Numbered from the stretch's first letter, positions 17,224 through 26,704 are shown. The stretch: DNA of 64,000 bases from Kalymmatonema hyalinum WJT4-NPBG1 (GCA_019359075.1 JAHHIB010000024.1:1-64000), one strand, 5' to 3'. A program made the numbers and translations. Notes: generated from the sequence alone by a model not told the origin.

Positions 17224-17769
17224 ATGACCAAAGTAATTAGGGGTAAGATTTTTGTTCTCGATGACAATATAGACACAGATCAAATCATTCCAGCCGAATA
17301 TCTCACCTTGGTTCCTTCCAAAGCGGATGAGTACGAAAAGCTTGGAAGTTATGCTTTAGCTGGTTTACCCGACCGCTACGGCAAATTTATAGTCTCTGGG
17401 GAAATGAAAACAGCCTACCCTATCATTGTGGCAGGAGAAAACTTTGGCTGCGGTTCCTCACGCGAACATGCCCCCATAGCCTTGGGTGCGTCGGGTGTTA
17501 AAGCAGTCGTTGCCCAGTCCTATGCTCGCATCTTCTTCCGCAATTGCGCTGCCACAGGAGAACTTTATCCTTGGGAGTCAGTCGAAAGGTTCTGTGACCA
17601 TTTTGAAACTGGTCAAGAGGTGTCAATAGATTTTGCAAGCAATCAATTGATGAACCACACTCTTGGTCAGATATATAACCTCAAACCTTTAGGAGAAGTT
17701 GGACCGGTGATTGATGCAGGTGGCATTTTTGCCTATGCTCGTCAGACAGGCATGATTCCTTCTCGTTAG
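17224..17769 (+). CDS. LeuD-like 3-isopropylmalate/homoaconitate dehydratase small subunit
   Basis: 181 residues from ATG 17224, preceded by AGGAGA; the 23 codons upstream are open but lack a ribosome site. This is the aconitase swivel domain: D-D-N-I-D-T-D-Q-I-I-P-A-E-Y at the N-terminus, and G-C-G-S-S-R-E-H-A-P with S-Y-A-R-I-F-F-R-N in the substrate loop. The compact form looks like the short archaeal/DmdB-type small subunit rather than the classical ~200-residue bacterial LeuD. It needs a large iron-sulfur subunit (LeuC-like), which is not next to it. It could serve leucine synthesis or a side reaction; the substrate is undecided. Confidence 0.85.
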   Translation: MTKVIRGKIFVLDDNIDTDQIIPAEYLTLVPSKADEYEKLGSYALAGLPDRYGKFIVSGEMKTAYPIIVAGENFGCGSSREHAPIALGASGVKAVVAQSYARIFFRNCAATGELYPWESVERFCDHFETGQEVSIDFASNQLMNHTLGQIYNLKPLGEVGPVIDAGGIFAYARQTGMIPSR

Positions 17770-17822
17770 GGATTGGGTTTACAATAATTGAGAGCGCGAT
17801 TAACCCATTTATCGAACCGCCT

Positions 17823-18209
17823 ATGGACAACCCGATGCTGCTCAAATCCACAACCCGGCATATACGGATTTTTGCCGCTGAAATAGACCGGGATGGAGAG
17901 CTAGTTCCCAGTAGTCAAGTTTTAACCTTGGATATTGACCCAGACAACGAATTCAACTGGGATGAAGATGCTCTGCAAAAGGTTTATCACAAGTTTGATG
18001 AACAGGTAGAAGCATATAGTGGCGCAGATCTGACCGATTATAACTTACGCCGCATTGGCTCTGAGTTGGAGCATTTTGTGCGAGGACTCCTGCACAAAGG
18101 CGAAATCAGCTATAATCTCTCCGCACGCGTCACCAACTACAGCATGGGACTTCCTCAAGTTGCATCCGACGAAAATCAAGAGACTTATGGAATTATGAGT
18201 AAAGAATGA
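17823..18209 (+). CDS. ndhM: NAD(P)H-quinone oxidoreductase subunit M
   Basis: 128 residues starting MDNPMLLKSTTRHIRIFAAE, a very characteristic NdhM beginning. It is an oxygenic-phototroph-specific subunit of the NDH-1 complex, on the hydrophilic arm at the thylakoid membrane, in cyclic electron flow and respiration. The acidic middle (D-P-D-N-E-F-N-W-D-E-D-A-L) and the conserved R-R-I-G-S-E-L-E-H-F-V-R-G-L-L end are intact. It starts 53 bases after the leuD-like gene on the same strand; the pairing may be chance. Confidence 0.93.
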   Translation: MDNPMLLKSTTRHIRIFAAEIDRDGELVPSSQVLTLDIDPDNEFNWDEDALQKVYHKFDEQVEAYSGADLTDYNLRRIGSELEHFVRGLLHKGEISYNLSARVTNYSMGLPQVASDENQETYGIMSKE

Positions 18210-19116
18210 AGATGCGCCAGCGCGAATGACGGTGAGTCCAGCGCAGCAGGAGGAGATACCCGTAAGCGCAAAGCGCAGGCACTCTCGGCGCGTAAGCTCC
18301 CACCGGGTGAAGGCACGCGTAGCGTCTCTGCTACTGAGAAGGGCTTTCCCTCTCTAGGCGACTGGCGTTCAAGAGTGAAGAATGAAGAAATTGTTCTATC
18401 TTCTCTCTTGTTTCTTCTTTCTTTGTCTAAATTGTCAATTTCAATGCTTAAACTCTGAAAATGACTGGCTGGCCTGCTGTTACTGCAGCCTGGCTTTTGC
18501 TAGTTATCGTCAATCAGTCCGACGCTGCCGAACTCGAAAGGACCTGCTGTCTTGAGTACCAATACCTTTTTAGTCCATTTTTGCTTTCATATGGAATAAA
18601 AGGGTAAACTTCTGGATTTTCTTACTCCTGTTTTGAAATTGCTTGGCATTGGTTTACTGATCGCGATGCACCCAACTCCCAAATTATGCAAGCGAGGAGG
18701 TCCAAGATATAAATTTAGTTAAATTTTGTGAACTTAAAAATCGAAGTCAGATGAAAAACGCCCCAACTTTGTGGATTATTGACCATTAAACCTTAACAGA
18801 AATTTTAGTCAACTATCAATCCGCACATCCGCCATACTTATGCCCACGGATGAGTTCAAAAAACAGCGGCGGTCACTAAATGTAATATTTGTCTATAAAA
18901 TTTATAACTATTACAGATAAATACCAGAAGACTGCTATTCATTAACAACAATGATGCAGATTTTGTTAGTAGTACTCGTGGAGTGTTTTGTCATACACAA
19001 TTCATAACCATTAAACGAGAGAAACCTGATAAATTGACTCAATAGAAAACGGTCAGCAGTTATCTAGCTGAAAGCTAATTATAAAAGCTAATGACTGACT
19101 GCTGACCGCTAAATAT
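18210..19116. other. Intergenic region with GC-rich palindromic repeat cluster
   Basis: About 900 bases. The left part (about 18215-18375) is a cluster of GC-rich palindromic repeats (GCGCCAGCGCG, TACCCGTAAGCGC, CTAGGCGACTGGCG) of the kind seen elsewhere in this window at 43200-43300 and 50640-50850. The rest is AT-rich with no gene or RNA that I can recognise. Confidence 0.45.
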
Positions 19117-19389
19117 CTACCACCAAACCCTATTTCCTTCTTCGTCAACTCGTGCTTGTCGAATCACATCAGAAATTTCTTCTGCATCTTTCACATGATG
19201 TAGAGCCTTTTGTTCGCCATCCGGTTCGTCAACGACAAAATAAGTCGGAACTTCAATATGATCACCCGTGATATCTGGAGAATCAACGGCAACTTGTTGT
19301 GCCTTTTCTTCAACTGCTTGTGGTTCTTCAGAAATGACATCACCAGGGTTAACTGCACGATGAATATCTTTTTGTTTGTTATCTTCCAT
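19117..19389 (-). CDS. Conserved hypothetical protein, acidic
   Basis: 90 residues, strongly acidic, beginning M-E-D-N-K-Q-K-D-I-H-R-A-V-N and ending V-D-E-E-G-N-R-V-W-W. The middle segment H-I-E-V-P-T-Y-F-V-V-D-E-P-D looks like a beta hairpin. No known domain. Small acidic proteins of this length are common in Nostocales; I cannot assign a role. Confidence 0.55.
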   Translation of the reverse strand: MEDNKQKDIHRAVNPGDVISEEPQAVEEKAQQVAVDSPDITGDHIEVPTYFVVDEPDGEQKALHHVKDAEEISDVIRQARVDEEGNRVWW

Positions 19390-20181
19390 TATTGTCTCAC
19401 CAATAATTAAGTGTGCTAAATGCTGTTTGAAGTGGGGATGTTATCAATAAGCTAAAATAAGGTTCATCGTTAAGACTGAATAGCAACGAGCAAGCGCCAG
19501 CTATAACTTGCTTTGGGTCTTAACTAAAGCTTGATTGATTCCCACATACATATAAACTAGGGAAAAACCAAACTTATCTCATCTTTCTGATGGAATAATT
19601 TGTTTTCCCAAGAGTGTAAAGTGTAGGGTAAAGTTAGTTCACACTGAGCGCCCTATCTGGAGATACATGACAAGAAAAATAAAAGCAAAGGAAAAAACTT
19701 GTGATTGAAAAGACAGTTTCTGATCAGGCAAGCTTTGAGCAAGGGAGGTGATGAAGCTTTCACAAAGTTATCTGGGATTTTAAGTAGAGGTGTGAATTTT
19801 TGGTGAAGTGCGATCTTGTTTTAATATCTGTTCTCTTAAGACAGAGCTGCAATAACCGGAGAACTGTATGCGTTACTTAACAATGCCTTCTCATCTTTGT
19901 GCTTTAGTGCGTGCCATATTGATAAGAGGACAGTGGAAGCGGCTTGATGCCTGCTCAAGCGGGAAGTATGTGTGAGTACATCTAGTGGGTCGCGTTGCGT
20001 ACCAACTGGAAAATCTCCCTCCTTGATCATTGAGCAAATTTTTCAAAACTCTTAGCATCTTAAGTTTCGTCCGCAAGTTAAAATCGTGATCCAAAATTGG
20101 ATATATCAGATATGAGCGGTCAACAGTGCCGCTGCCAATGCTGTTGAAAACAAAGCCAATCTGCTGATCGGTGCGAAGACT
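19390..20181. other. Intergenic leader of the PP2C gene
   Basis: About 790 bases with no convincing gene. Two or three short open stretches on the minus strand near 19836-20250 overlap the start of the phosphatase gene and show no family features. I see no recognisable promoter elements, though the length leaves room for extended regulation. Confidence 0.35.
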
Positions 20182-22503
20182 ATGGAAAATGATGCGCCAA
20201 CGCTCTACTGCCCAAATGAACTCTGTCAAGCTCCAAATCCCCTGACACACAAGTTTTGCCTGCGATGTTCCACACCCCTACCCAAACGTTTCCTCTGGGG
20301 TGTGGCAGACGGGCAGAGCGTGGCTAACCCTGGAGAATTATTAGCCGATCGCTATCTGGTTATCAGCAAAGGGCTTCTTTTAGATACCAAGCCTGCGTTC
20401 TTACCTCAAACACCAAATGTAGAACATTTACAGGCAATCAGACCTTACTTGCGGCTATTTGCCTACCGCTTGCACGTACCGCAGGTGTATGGAGTGGTGT
20501 CCCTGACGGATGGCAGTTCTGGCAAAGAAATATTACTTTTAGAAAAACCTCCACTTTCTGTGCTGGAAAGTACAGCTTCGTTGGAAGTGCAGTTGGCGAG
20601 TGAATTAACCACTGCTTGGAGTTCTGCAACATCAATGCGCCAACTAAATTGGCTGTGGCAAATAGCTCATCTGTGGCAACCTCTCTCCAGTGAAGACGTA
20701 AGCTCTAGCTTACTCAACCCAGAGTTAATCAGAGTAGAAGGACCGTTAGTACGTTTAGTGGAATTGCGCCATGACAATCAAACTTCCCCTGGTTTACCTC
20801 AACTTGGGGAATTTTGGCAGCAGTTACAGGTAAATGCCAAAGGAGCGATCGCCGAATTTTTGAGTGAAATTTGTCGTTCTCTGATTGCCGGAGACATACA
20901 CTCAGGTGAGCAACTCGTTGCCGTTCTAGATAGAGGGTTGGCACAATTAGGTCAACACCAAACACCAGTCATCAAAATTGCCACCAAGAGCGATACCGGA
21001 CCGAGTCGCCAACGTAATGAAGATGCTTGTTATCCGCCTAGTGGCAGCGTGATCAGCAAACCTCCTCAACCGACAGCCCTGGCTATTGTATGTGACGGCA
21101 TTGGCGGACACGAGGGAGGCAATGTTGCATCCAATTTAGCCATTGAAACCATCGAGCAGCAGCTGCAGGACCTGACAAAAGCGTTCTCTGAGCACACAGA
21201 CCCCGCAACTCTACTTGCGGACTTAGAAAGCGCAGCAGCTGCTGCTAACGACAAAATCAGCCAGCGCAACGACAACGAACATCGACAGGGGCGTCAACGC
21301 ATGGGCACAACCCTAGTGATGGCATTGCCCATTGCCCACGAAATGTACATTGCTCACGTTGGTGATAGTCGTGCTTACTGGATTACACGCCACGGCTGCT
21401 ATCAAGTCACCCTAGATGATGATGTTGCCTCGCGTGAGGTACGCTTAGGGTATGCCACATACCGGGATGCAGTCCAACAAGGAGCATCCGGTTCCTTGGT
21501 GCAGGCGTTAGGCATGAGTGCTAGCAATTCATTGCATCCGACGTCACAACGGTTTATTCTCGACGAAGACTGCATTTTCCTGCTGTGTTCCGACGGTTTG
21601 AGTGACTTTGACCGGGTGGAGCAATATTGGGAAGCAGAAATTTTACCCATTATTACTGAAAAACTTAATGTATCAAATGTAACAAATAAATTATTGGAAA
21701 TAGCGAATAATCAAAATGGACATGATAATGTCACTATCGCTGTCGTACACTGCCAAGTTAAATACTCAGAACCAAAGTCAAGCCTCAAAACCGTGCTTGC
21801 TGACCTCTCCACAATACCAGCAGCCACAGCCGCGCCAAGCCAGCCAAGAACGTCACTCACGCCAGAGTACAGCCAAAATCAGAAAACTCACGTCCTTTCA
21901 ACAAGCAAGCCCGCTAAAGGTATAAAAGTACCGCTACAGCTGATGGTTATTCTGCTGCTGTTTGTAGTAAGTGGTATAGTAGCATACTTGTGGCGACAGG
22001 GATTACTCTCTATCCCGAAAATATCTCAATCTTCACCTATAGCAAATCCTAGGGATGCCGCACCATTACCACCAGCGGTGACAAGTGGTTCTCAAGGCAC
22101 TTCGGGCAACTCCAGTGTGAATGCCAAAGGGGTGATTCAGACTAACAGCGAAATAGAATTCATTCGGACGACGACGGGGTCCCCAACTCAAGCTATTGCC
22201 CCAAACGGTAGTGTTTTGCAAATTCTCAAGACGCAGAAAACAGACAAAGACACTTGGGTCTATTTGCGAGTCTGCTCAATTGTTGCCAAAGCAAGCCCAT
22301 CAAACTCACAATCAACTTCTGTTGCCAAAAAACCTTTGCTCACCCCAGGGGACGAAGTCAGAATTTTATTCTCCAAACTTAAATCGTTCAATCTCCCCAA
22401 CGCGAAACCAGAAGTGGTAAGCCTATGTCAGCCGCAAGATGCTTCTCTGCCAAGTGCTGAAGAATCAGCAACTGAGCCCAAGCCAGCCGTGCCTAAACAG
22501 TGA
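20182..22503 (+). CDS. Zinc-ribbon PP2C-type Ser/Thr phosphatase, membrane-anchored
   Basis: 773 residues. A zinc ribbon opens the protein (Cys10, Cys15, Cys26, Cys29), followed by about 230 residues with no clear motif. Residues about 265-530 are a complete PP2C (PPM) phosphatase: R-N-E-D-A, V-C-D-G-I-G-G-H-E-G-G, Y-I-A-H-V-G-D-S-R-A-Y, L-L-C-S-D-G-L-S-D and G-H-D-N-V-T-I-A-V-V supply the metal-binding Asp residues. One membrane segment lies near residues 580-600 (L-M-V-I-L-L-L-F-V-V-S-G-I-V), then a Ser/Pro linker and a C-terminal beta-rich domain, probably outside the cytoplasm. It removes phosphate from Ser/Thr. It lies just upstream of a CHAT-FHA protein, so it may set the phosphorylation that FHA domains read. 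Confidence 0.92.
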   Translation: MENDAPTLYCPNELCQAPNPLTHKFCLRCSTPLPKRFLWGVADGQSVANPGELLADRYLVISKGLLLDTKPAFLPQTPNVEHLQAIRPYLRLFAYRLHVPQVYGVVSLTDGSSGKEILLLEKPPLSVLESTASLEVQLASELTTAWSSATSMRQLNWLWQIAHLWQPLSSEDVSSSLLNPELIRVEGPLVRLVELRHDNQTSPGLPQLGEFWQQLQVNAKGAIAEFLSEICRSLIAGDIHSGEQLVAVLDRGLAQLGQHQTPVIKIATKSDTGPSRQRNEDACYPPSGSVISKPPQPTALAIVCDGIGGHEGGNVASNLAIETIEQQLQDLTKAFSEHTDPATLLADLESAAAAANDKISQRNDNEHRQGRQRMGTTLVMALPIAHEMYIAHVGDSRAYWITRHGCYQVTLDDDVASREVRLGYATYRDAVQQGASGSLVQALGMSASNSLHPTSQRFILDEDCIFLLCSDGLSDFDRVEQYWEAEILPIITEKLNVSNVTNKLLEIANNQNGHDNVTIAVVHCQVKYSEPKSSLKTVLADLSTIPAATAAPSQPRTSLTPEYSQNQKTHVLSTSKPAKGIKVPLQLMVILLLFVVSGIVAYLWRQGLLSIPKISQSSPIANPRDAAPLPPAVTSGSQGTSGNSSVNAKGVIQTNSEIEFIRTTTGSPTQAIAPNGSVLQILKTQKTDKDTWVYLRVCSIVAKASPSNSQSTSVAKKPLLTPGDEVRILFSKLKSFNLPNAKPEVVSLCQPQDASLPSAEESATEPKPAVPKQ

Positions 22504-22611
22504 GGTATTAAAATAGGTGACACCTGCTAGTCGAAGAGCAGCATAGCGTCAAAAACTCGATAAACTGGTAGAAGAGTGAAATATTACAGGGGATAACTTT
22601 AAATAAAAAAC

Positions 22612-22639
22612 TTAAAAGGCAAAAATTTTTGCCTTTTAA
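22612..22639. terminator. Perfect 28-bp palindrome, probable terminator
   Basis: TTAAAAGGCAAAAA (22612-22625) followed by its exact complement TTTTTGCCTTTTAA. It lies between the PP2C stop and the CHAT-FHA start and ends in U-rich sequence. It is a likely terminator of the PP2C transcript, so the CHAT gene probably has its own promoter or depends on readthrough. Confidence 0.6.
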
Positions 22640-22684
22640 AATTGTTATTTGATATTTAATTTTACCTTTTAGATTAACGAATCC

Positions 22685-24268
22685 ATGCCATCCCTTAACC
22701 TGGCGATCGCCCGTCTCGTCAACACCGGCACTGACAGTTTCGCCATTTGGGTGGTGAATGCTCCCTATCCCAGTGGCTATGTTTTGCGTGATTGCGTGTG
22801 GCTTCCACATCTGTCTCAAGCTTGGCTTGAGTGGCAACAAATGTTTGCCGAACACAGCCGCTTGGAGATTTCCCCAAAAGCAACGCCCAAAGTGACAAAT
22901 CCTCTGCCTCTGGATTTTGTTGTCCCAACTTCTGGTCAAACGACCAGTTACAGCAGCCGTCTGATGCAATACTTGGGCATCAGCCTGTGGAATTGGGTAT
23001 TTGACGGACAAATTCTTAATAGCTTTGAACGCAGTCGCGGGATTGCTATGGGTCAACATACGCGTTTGCGCGTGCTGCTAGAAATTCGTGATCCGGATCT
23101 GATTGCCCTGCCTTGGGAAATTATGCAGCGCGAACCTGGTCAATCTGCCGTTTCTCTGTCGCAACACATACTCTTTAGTCGTACGACAAGCGAAGTCGAA
23201 CCCCTACCGTATTTACGATCAGAGCAAGCGTTAAACATACTGCTGGTTTTGGGTGAAGATGAACAGCAGCTACAACTTAAAGAAGAAGCAGCTATCCTAG
23301 AACAAACCCTTTCCAATGGCTCGCTTGTAGCAAGCAGTTACAATGGTTATGCACCGTGCATGGTGACAACACTCCTGCAACCCACTCCACAGGAGTTGAT
23401 TCAACAGCTAGAAACAAAGGCATACAACGTCTTATTTTACGCCGGTCACGGTCAGAAAGGAGCAGACGGAGGGTTACTGTTTTTGCGATCAGGTATGACC
23501 CTCAACGGAATGGAATTAGCCCAAGTGTTGACCCATACTGGTGTGAAATTGGCGGTTTTCAATTCTTGTTGGGGGGCACAACCAGCTGCTATTGCACACC
23601 AAGCTATGCCCCACAGCAGCTTGGCAGAAGTGCTGATCCGTCAAGGTGTGCCTGCGGTTTTGGCGATGCGTGATGAAATAGCACCTCATGAAAGCCACAC
23701 TTTTATTCAAGCTTTTGCTGCTGCTTTGCGATCGCGCAAACCAATTGATGAAGCTGTTGCTGAGGCAAGACAAAAGCTATTGACAACTTACAGGTTCAAT
23801 CAACCCGCTTGGACATTGCCAATTCTCTACCTGCATCCAGACTATAATGGTGAACTTATAAAGAGTTTTGATGAGGGAATTACAGAACTACCAGAAACTT
23901 CGATTCCTGGCATAGCTTCAATGCTCAATCATGCTTGTTTGCGATCGCTCTCACCAGGTGGTAAAACTTGGTCACTGCGACCAGGAGTTACCCGCATCGG
24001 TCGCACGACAGATAATGATATTGTGATTCCAGAACCTTCAGTTTCCAAACGCCATGCCGAAATCTTATCTCGCAATACTCTGACAGGATCTACCCCAGTC
24101 CGAACCTATTACCTGCAAGATTTGTCCACCTACGGTACCACCTGGGTTTTACTCGCTAATGCTTGGCAACAAATCCATCGTCAGGAAGTCCCTTTACAAT
24201 CTGGTATGCAGTTAAAGTTTGGTAGTACAAAAAGTCAACCTTGGGAGTTCATCATTGAGAATGTTTGA
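22685..24268 (+). CDS. CHAT-domain cysteine protease fused to FHA domain
   Basis: 527 residues. Residues about 120-380 form a CHAT (caspase-like) protease: the A-L-P-W-E-I-M-Q approach motif, His255 in F-Y-A-G-H-G-Q and Cys295 in F-N-S-C-W-G-A make the catalytic dyad. Residues about 415-520 are a C-terminal FHA domain (R-I-G-R-T-T-D-N-D-I-V with Arg440, and S-K-R-H-A-E-I), which binds phosphothreonine. No membrane segment or signal. CHAT proteases act on specific partners in several bacterial conflict and death systems, often switched on by a partner domain. Here the FHA domain may bring it to phosphorylated targets. Start ATG 22685. Confidence 0.92.
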   Translation: MPSLNLAIARLVNTGTDSFAIWVVNAPYPSGYVLRDCVWLPHLSQAWLEWQQMFAEHSRLEISPKATPKVTNPLPLDFVVPTSGQTTSYSSRLMQYLGISLWNWVFDGQILNSFERSRGIAMGQHTRLRVLLEIRDPDLIALPWEIMQREPGQSAVSLSQHILFSRTTSEVEPLPYLRSEQALNILLVLGEDEQQLQLKEEAAILEQTLSNGSLVASSYNGYAPCMVTTLLQPTPQELIQQLETKAYNVLFYAGHGQKGADGGLLFLRSGMTLNGMELAQVLTHTGVKLAVFNSCWGAQPAAIAHQAMPHSSLAEVLIRQGVPAVLAMRDEIAPHESHTFIQAFAAALRSRKPIDEAVAEARQKLLTTYRFNQPAWTLPILYLHPDYNGELIKSFDEGITELPETSIPGIASMLNHACLRSLSPGGKTWSLRPGVTRIGRTTDNDIVIPEPSVSKRHAEILSRNTLTGSTPVRTYYLQDLSTYGTTWVLLANAWQQIHRQEVPLQSGMQLKFGSTKSQPWEFIIENV

Positions 24269-24417
24269 GCTTAAGAATTGGAAAGATGGATTTTCAAACC
24301 ACCTGAACATAGCCAAGTCAACCAACACTTTTCGATAGAATTCCATTCTTTTTGCGGAAATGAGATCCTGGCAGCTGTAGCTGTCAATACCGATAAATAA
24401 TTCCACAGGAGCGACAC

Positions 24418-25065
24418 ATGGCTAACAAAATTAACGGTTCAGATACTTTTCATTCCATACCACCTCAAGTCGATTTAGAGCTTTTAGAAGCACTCTTGGA
24501 ACCAGAGGATGGTACATATCCCTGGAATCCAGCAGACGAAGAATCAGAAAACTATTTTGCACAACTAGAACAGCAATTCCAGTTAGAGGATGTCCTCGAT
24601 GAAGAACTGACAACACGCTCACAAAATTTTTACAATCGCTTAGACACGCTTTGGTCTAATAATTTCAATTCCAAAAACTACAAATGTAGTACAAAATCTT
24701 CTTTAGTGGCGAATCTTCAAAAAAATTTACAAGCTGGTTTTGCCGCCAGTGTACCTCAAGATTGGATAACGGTTATTGCCCAAAAAGCTGCTGAAATTTT
24801 TAATTCAGGGCAATCGATGGGTGAAAAACTGGTTGAGTGCGTTGAATCTGTCTTACCTAGTTGGGAAACAGATGACCTTTTGGTTATGGCGCGTCCTTTT
24901 GCCTACGCTATGAGAAGCGGCGAACAGCAAAACGTAAATTCCGTGGTAGAAAACGTAGAAAATCGTGAGTGGACAAATCTCTCAGAAGTTGAAAAGGCAA
25001 AAGTCAGTTTAGCAGTTGCTTATCAAGCCCTCAATCAGCTAAACAAGTCTCAGGATGAAGCCTAA
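24418..25065 (+). CDS. Unrecognised acidic protein next to the CHAT protease
   Basis: 215 residues with a good ACAGGAGCGACAC ribosome site before ATG 24418. The first 75 residues are strongly acidic (L-L-E-A-L-L-E-P-E-D-G, N-P-A-D-E-E-S-E-N), followed by a mostly helical segment (Q-K-N-L-Q-A-G-F-A-A-S-V-P-Q-D-W) and a helical C-terminus (V-E-K-A-K-V-S-L-A-V-A-Y-Q-A-L-N-Q-L-N). No known domain and no membrane span. It begins 149 bases after the CHAT-FHA stop on the same strand, so it may be its regulator, adaptor or substrate; that is an inference from position. Confidence 0.75.
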   Translation: MANKINGSDTFHSIPPQVDLELLEALLEPEDGTYPWNPADEESENYFAQLEQQFQLEDVLDEELTTRSQNFYNRLDTLWSNNFNSKNYKCSTKSSLVANLQKNLQAGFAASVPQDWITVIAQKAAEIFNSGQSMGEKLVECVESVLPSWETDDLLVMARPFAYAMRSGEQQNVNSVVENVENREWTNLSEVEKAKVSLAVAYQALNQLNKSQDEA

Positions 25066-25294
25066 TTTCAACTTTCTGTTTTCTGCTTTGATTTCATTGA
25101 GGCGACAAGTTGCTCTGATCCAAGCGGCAATTTTGTAGCATACCTCAAAATGCAGAATTTATCATCTTTCTTCAGAGAGAAATGCCCAATTTAATTTAAC
25201 CTTAGCGAACCTTAAAACGACCATCATCAATCCAAAGGCATAAAAATCATTTGCCCTCTTCTCTCCCTCATTTTTCTCATCTCCTCGCACTGCT

Positions 25295-26704
25295 TTATTT
25301 AGGTCCAAGAAAACGGGTAGCGAAATTTTGCGATCGCGTTGGTGAAAGCGCCCTAGCTTTGAGAATAGCTGCCATCAAAAAGGCGTAAGACAATACCCCA
25401 ACTACCACCAATAGCAAACCGTTGATAACTCCTGTTGCATTCCACAAAGCGTGCAGCCCTGAGGCTGTCAAATAACCAACTGGCAGAATTTGCAAAGTTT
25501 TGCTGGGCTTGAGTACAGCTAACCCGATAAAATATCCAAAATAGCCACTATAAGCCATATGTCCGGCGACAGAGCCTAAAGTTCGAGCAATCACCAGTTG
25601 CAACCCCGCTAGATCACCAGCCCCTGTCCCCGATTGGGCTGAAACAGCTTGAGTAATATTAGGTACATATTGTCCCAAAGTTTCCAACAAGGTAAAACCC
25701 ACAGCAGAAGCCGTTCCCAGCAGAATACCATCAAGAGGTTCAGCAACACCGATACGTTCCCGCCACGGCGATGGTAGTCCTCTAGCAATGAGAAATGCTG
25801 CTAGCACAGGTATTGCCTTGAGTAATTCCTCCATCAAGCCAGCGCCAAAAAACATCCGCACCAGCAACTCTGTGAAGGTAATAGGCTCTTGTTCTGAGGG
25901 CAAGTTACCAGGCAAGAGACCGCGAAACACAAAGATAAACAAATCTAACACGGGAGTGAGCAAAATCACTGCCGTTGTTAACGCCGAGGCAAGCAGCACC
26001 CACCAAGGCTTTGGTTTACCACACAACTGGTAAATAAAGTAGTAAGCAGCGGAAGCTATATAAATGGCGACTATGACTTGATTTGCGCTTGGTTGACCTA
26101 CCGTGGCAAACATCAGTACCACGAAGACAACTGTAAGAATTCCCGGTATCAGGTAAGCTTTACGAGTTAAATCTTTGCCAGTAGAAATAATCGGAAACAG
26201 CTGGGTGAAGCTGATGGAGTCTGCTGGCTTTGGGGGGTTTGGAGGTGGTTGGTAAAACGTTGAGGTCGCTGTTGGGAAACTATTTGCTGGAGGAAGCGGT
26301 GTCGCTGCTGCTGGGGCGATCGCAGTGGCTTGTTGCTCTTTGAGTTCACACTCAAAAAGGAACTCTGGACCATCATGACCTAGAGTAATGCGATCTCCGC
26401 TGATCAATTGCTGACAACCCTGCAACCGTTGTCCGTTCAAGTACGTGCCATTGGCACTATTCAAATCACAGATTATCCAGCTAGGTTGTGCATCTGGGGA
26501 TGAAGCAACAGGACGAACCGCCGCATGACGACGAGATACCATGCGGTACAACATGGCATCTAATACAACTTGGGAACTGGGATCACGTCCAATGACTACC
26601 TCTTGACTTGAAAGCAGCGAGTAGCGAATTTCCGATCCAAAAGACGCTCCCATACCAGACACTTGCCGCAGGATTGCATTCTGTCTTGCGTTTTTGCCTG
26701 TCAT
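25295..26704 (-). CDS. FHA domain fused to PrsW-family intramembrane protease
   Basis: 469 residues. Residues about 30-115 are an FHA domain (V-V-I-G-R-D-P-S-S-Q-V-V, V-S-R-R-H-A-A-V, N-S-A-N-G-T-Y-L-N-G). A Pro-rich linker (about 125-165) leads to seven or eight membrane spans. The membrane part carries PrsW motifs: G-L-M-E-E-L-L-K-A-I-P (catalytic Glu pair near residue 292), F-T-L-L-E-T-L-G, R-T-L-G-S-V-A-G-H and L-H-A-L-W-N. PrsW enzymes are glutamate-type membrane proteases that cut single-span proteins such as anti-sigma factors. The FHA domain is at the cytoplasmic end. It converges on the CHAT-FHA group. Confidence 0.88.
   Translation of the reverse strand: MTGKNARQNAILRQVSGMGASFGSEIRYSLLSSQEVVIGRDPSSQVVLDAMLYRMVSRRHAAVRPVASSPDAQPSWIICDLNSANGTYLNGQRLQGCQQLISGDRITLGHDGPEFLFECELKEQQATAIAPAAATPLPPANSFPTATSTFYQPPPNPPKPADSISFTQLFPIISTGKDLTRKAYLIPGILTVVFVVLMFATVGQPSANQVIVAIYIASAAYYFIYQLCGKPKPWWVLLASALTTAVILLTPVLDLFIFVFRGLLPGNLPSEQEPITFTELLVRMFFGAGLMEELLKAIPVLAAFLIARGLPSPWRERIGVAEPLDGILLGTASAVGFTLLETLGQYVPNITQAVSAQSGTGAGDLAGLQLVIARTLGSVAGHMAYSGYFGYFIGLAVLKPSKTLQILPVGYLTASGLHALWNATGVINGLLLVVVGVLSYAFLMAAILKARALSPTRSQNFATRFLGPK

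Noticed and set aside
19836-20250. Minus-strand open stretches overlapping the PP2C start
   Set aside because: They overlap a clear zinc-ribbon start on the other strand and show no domain.
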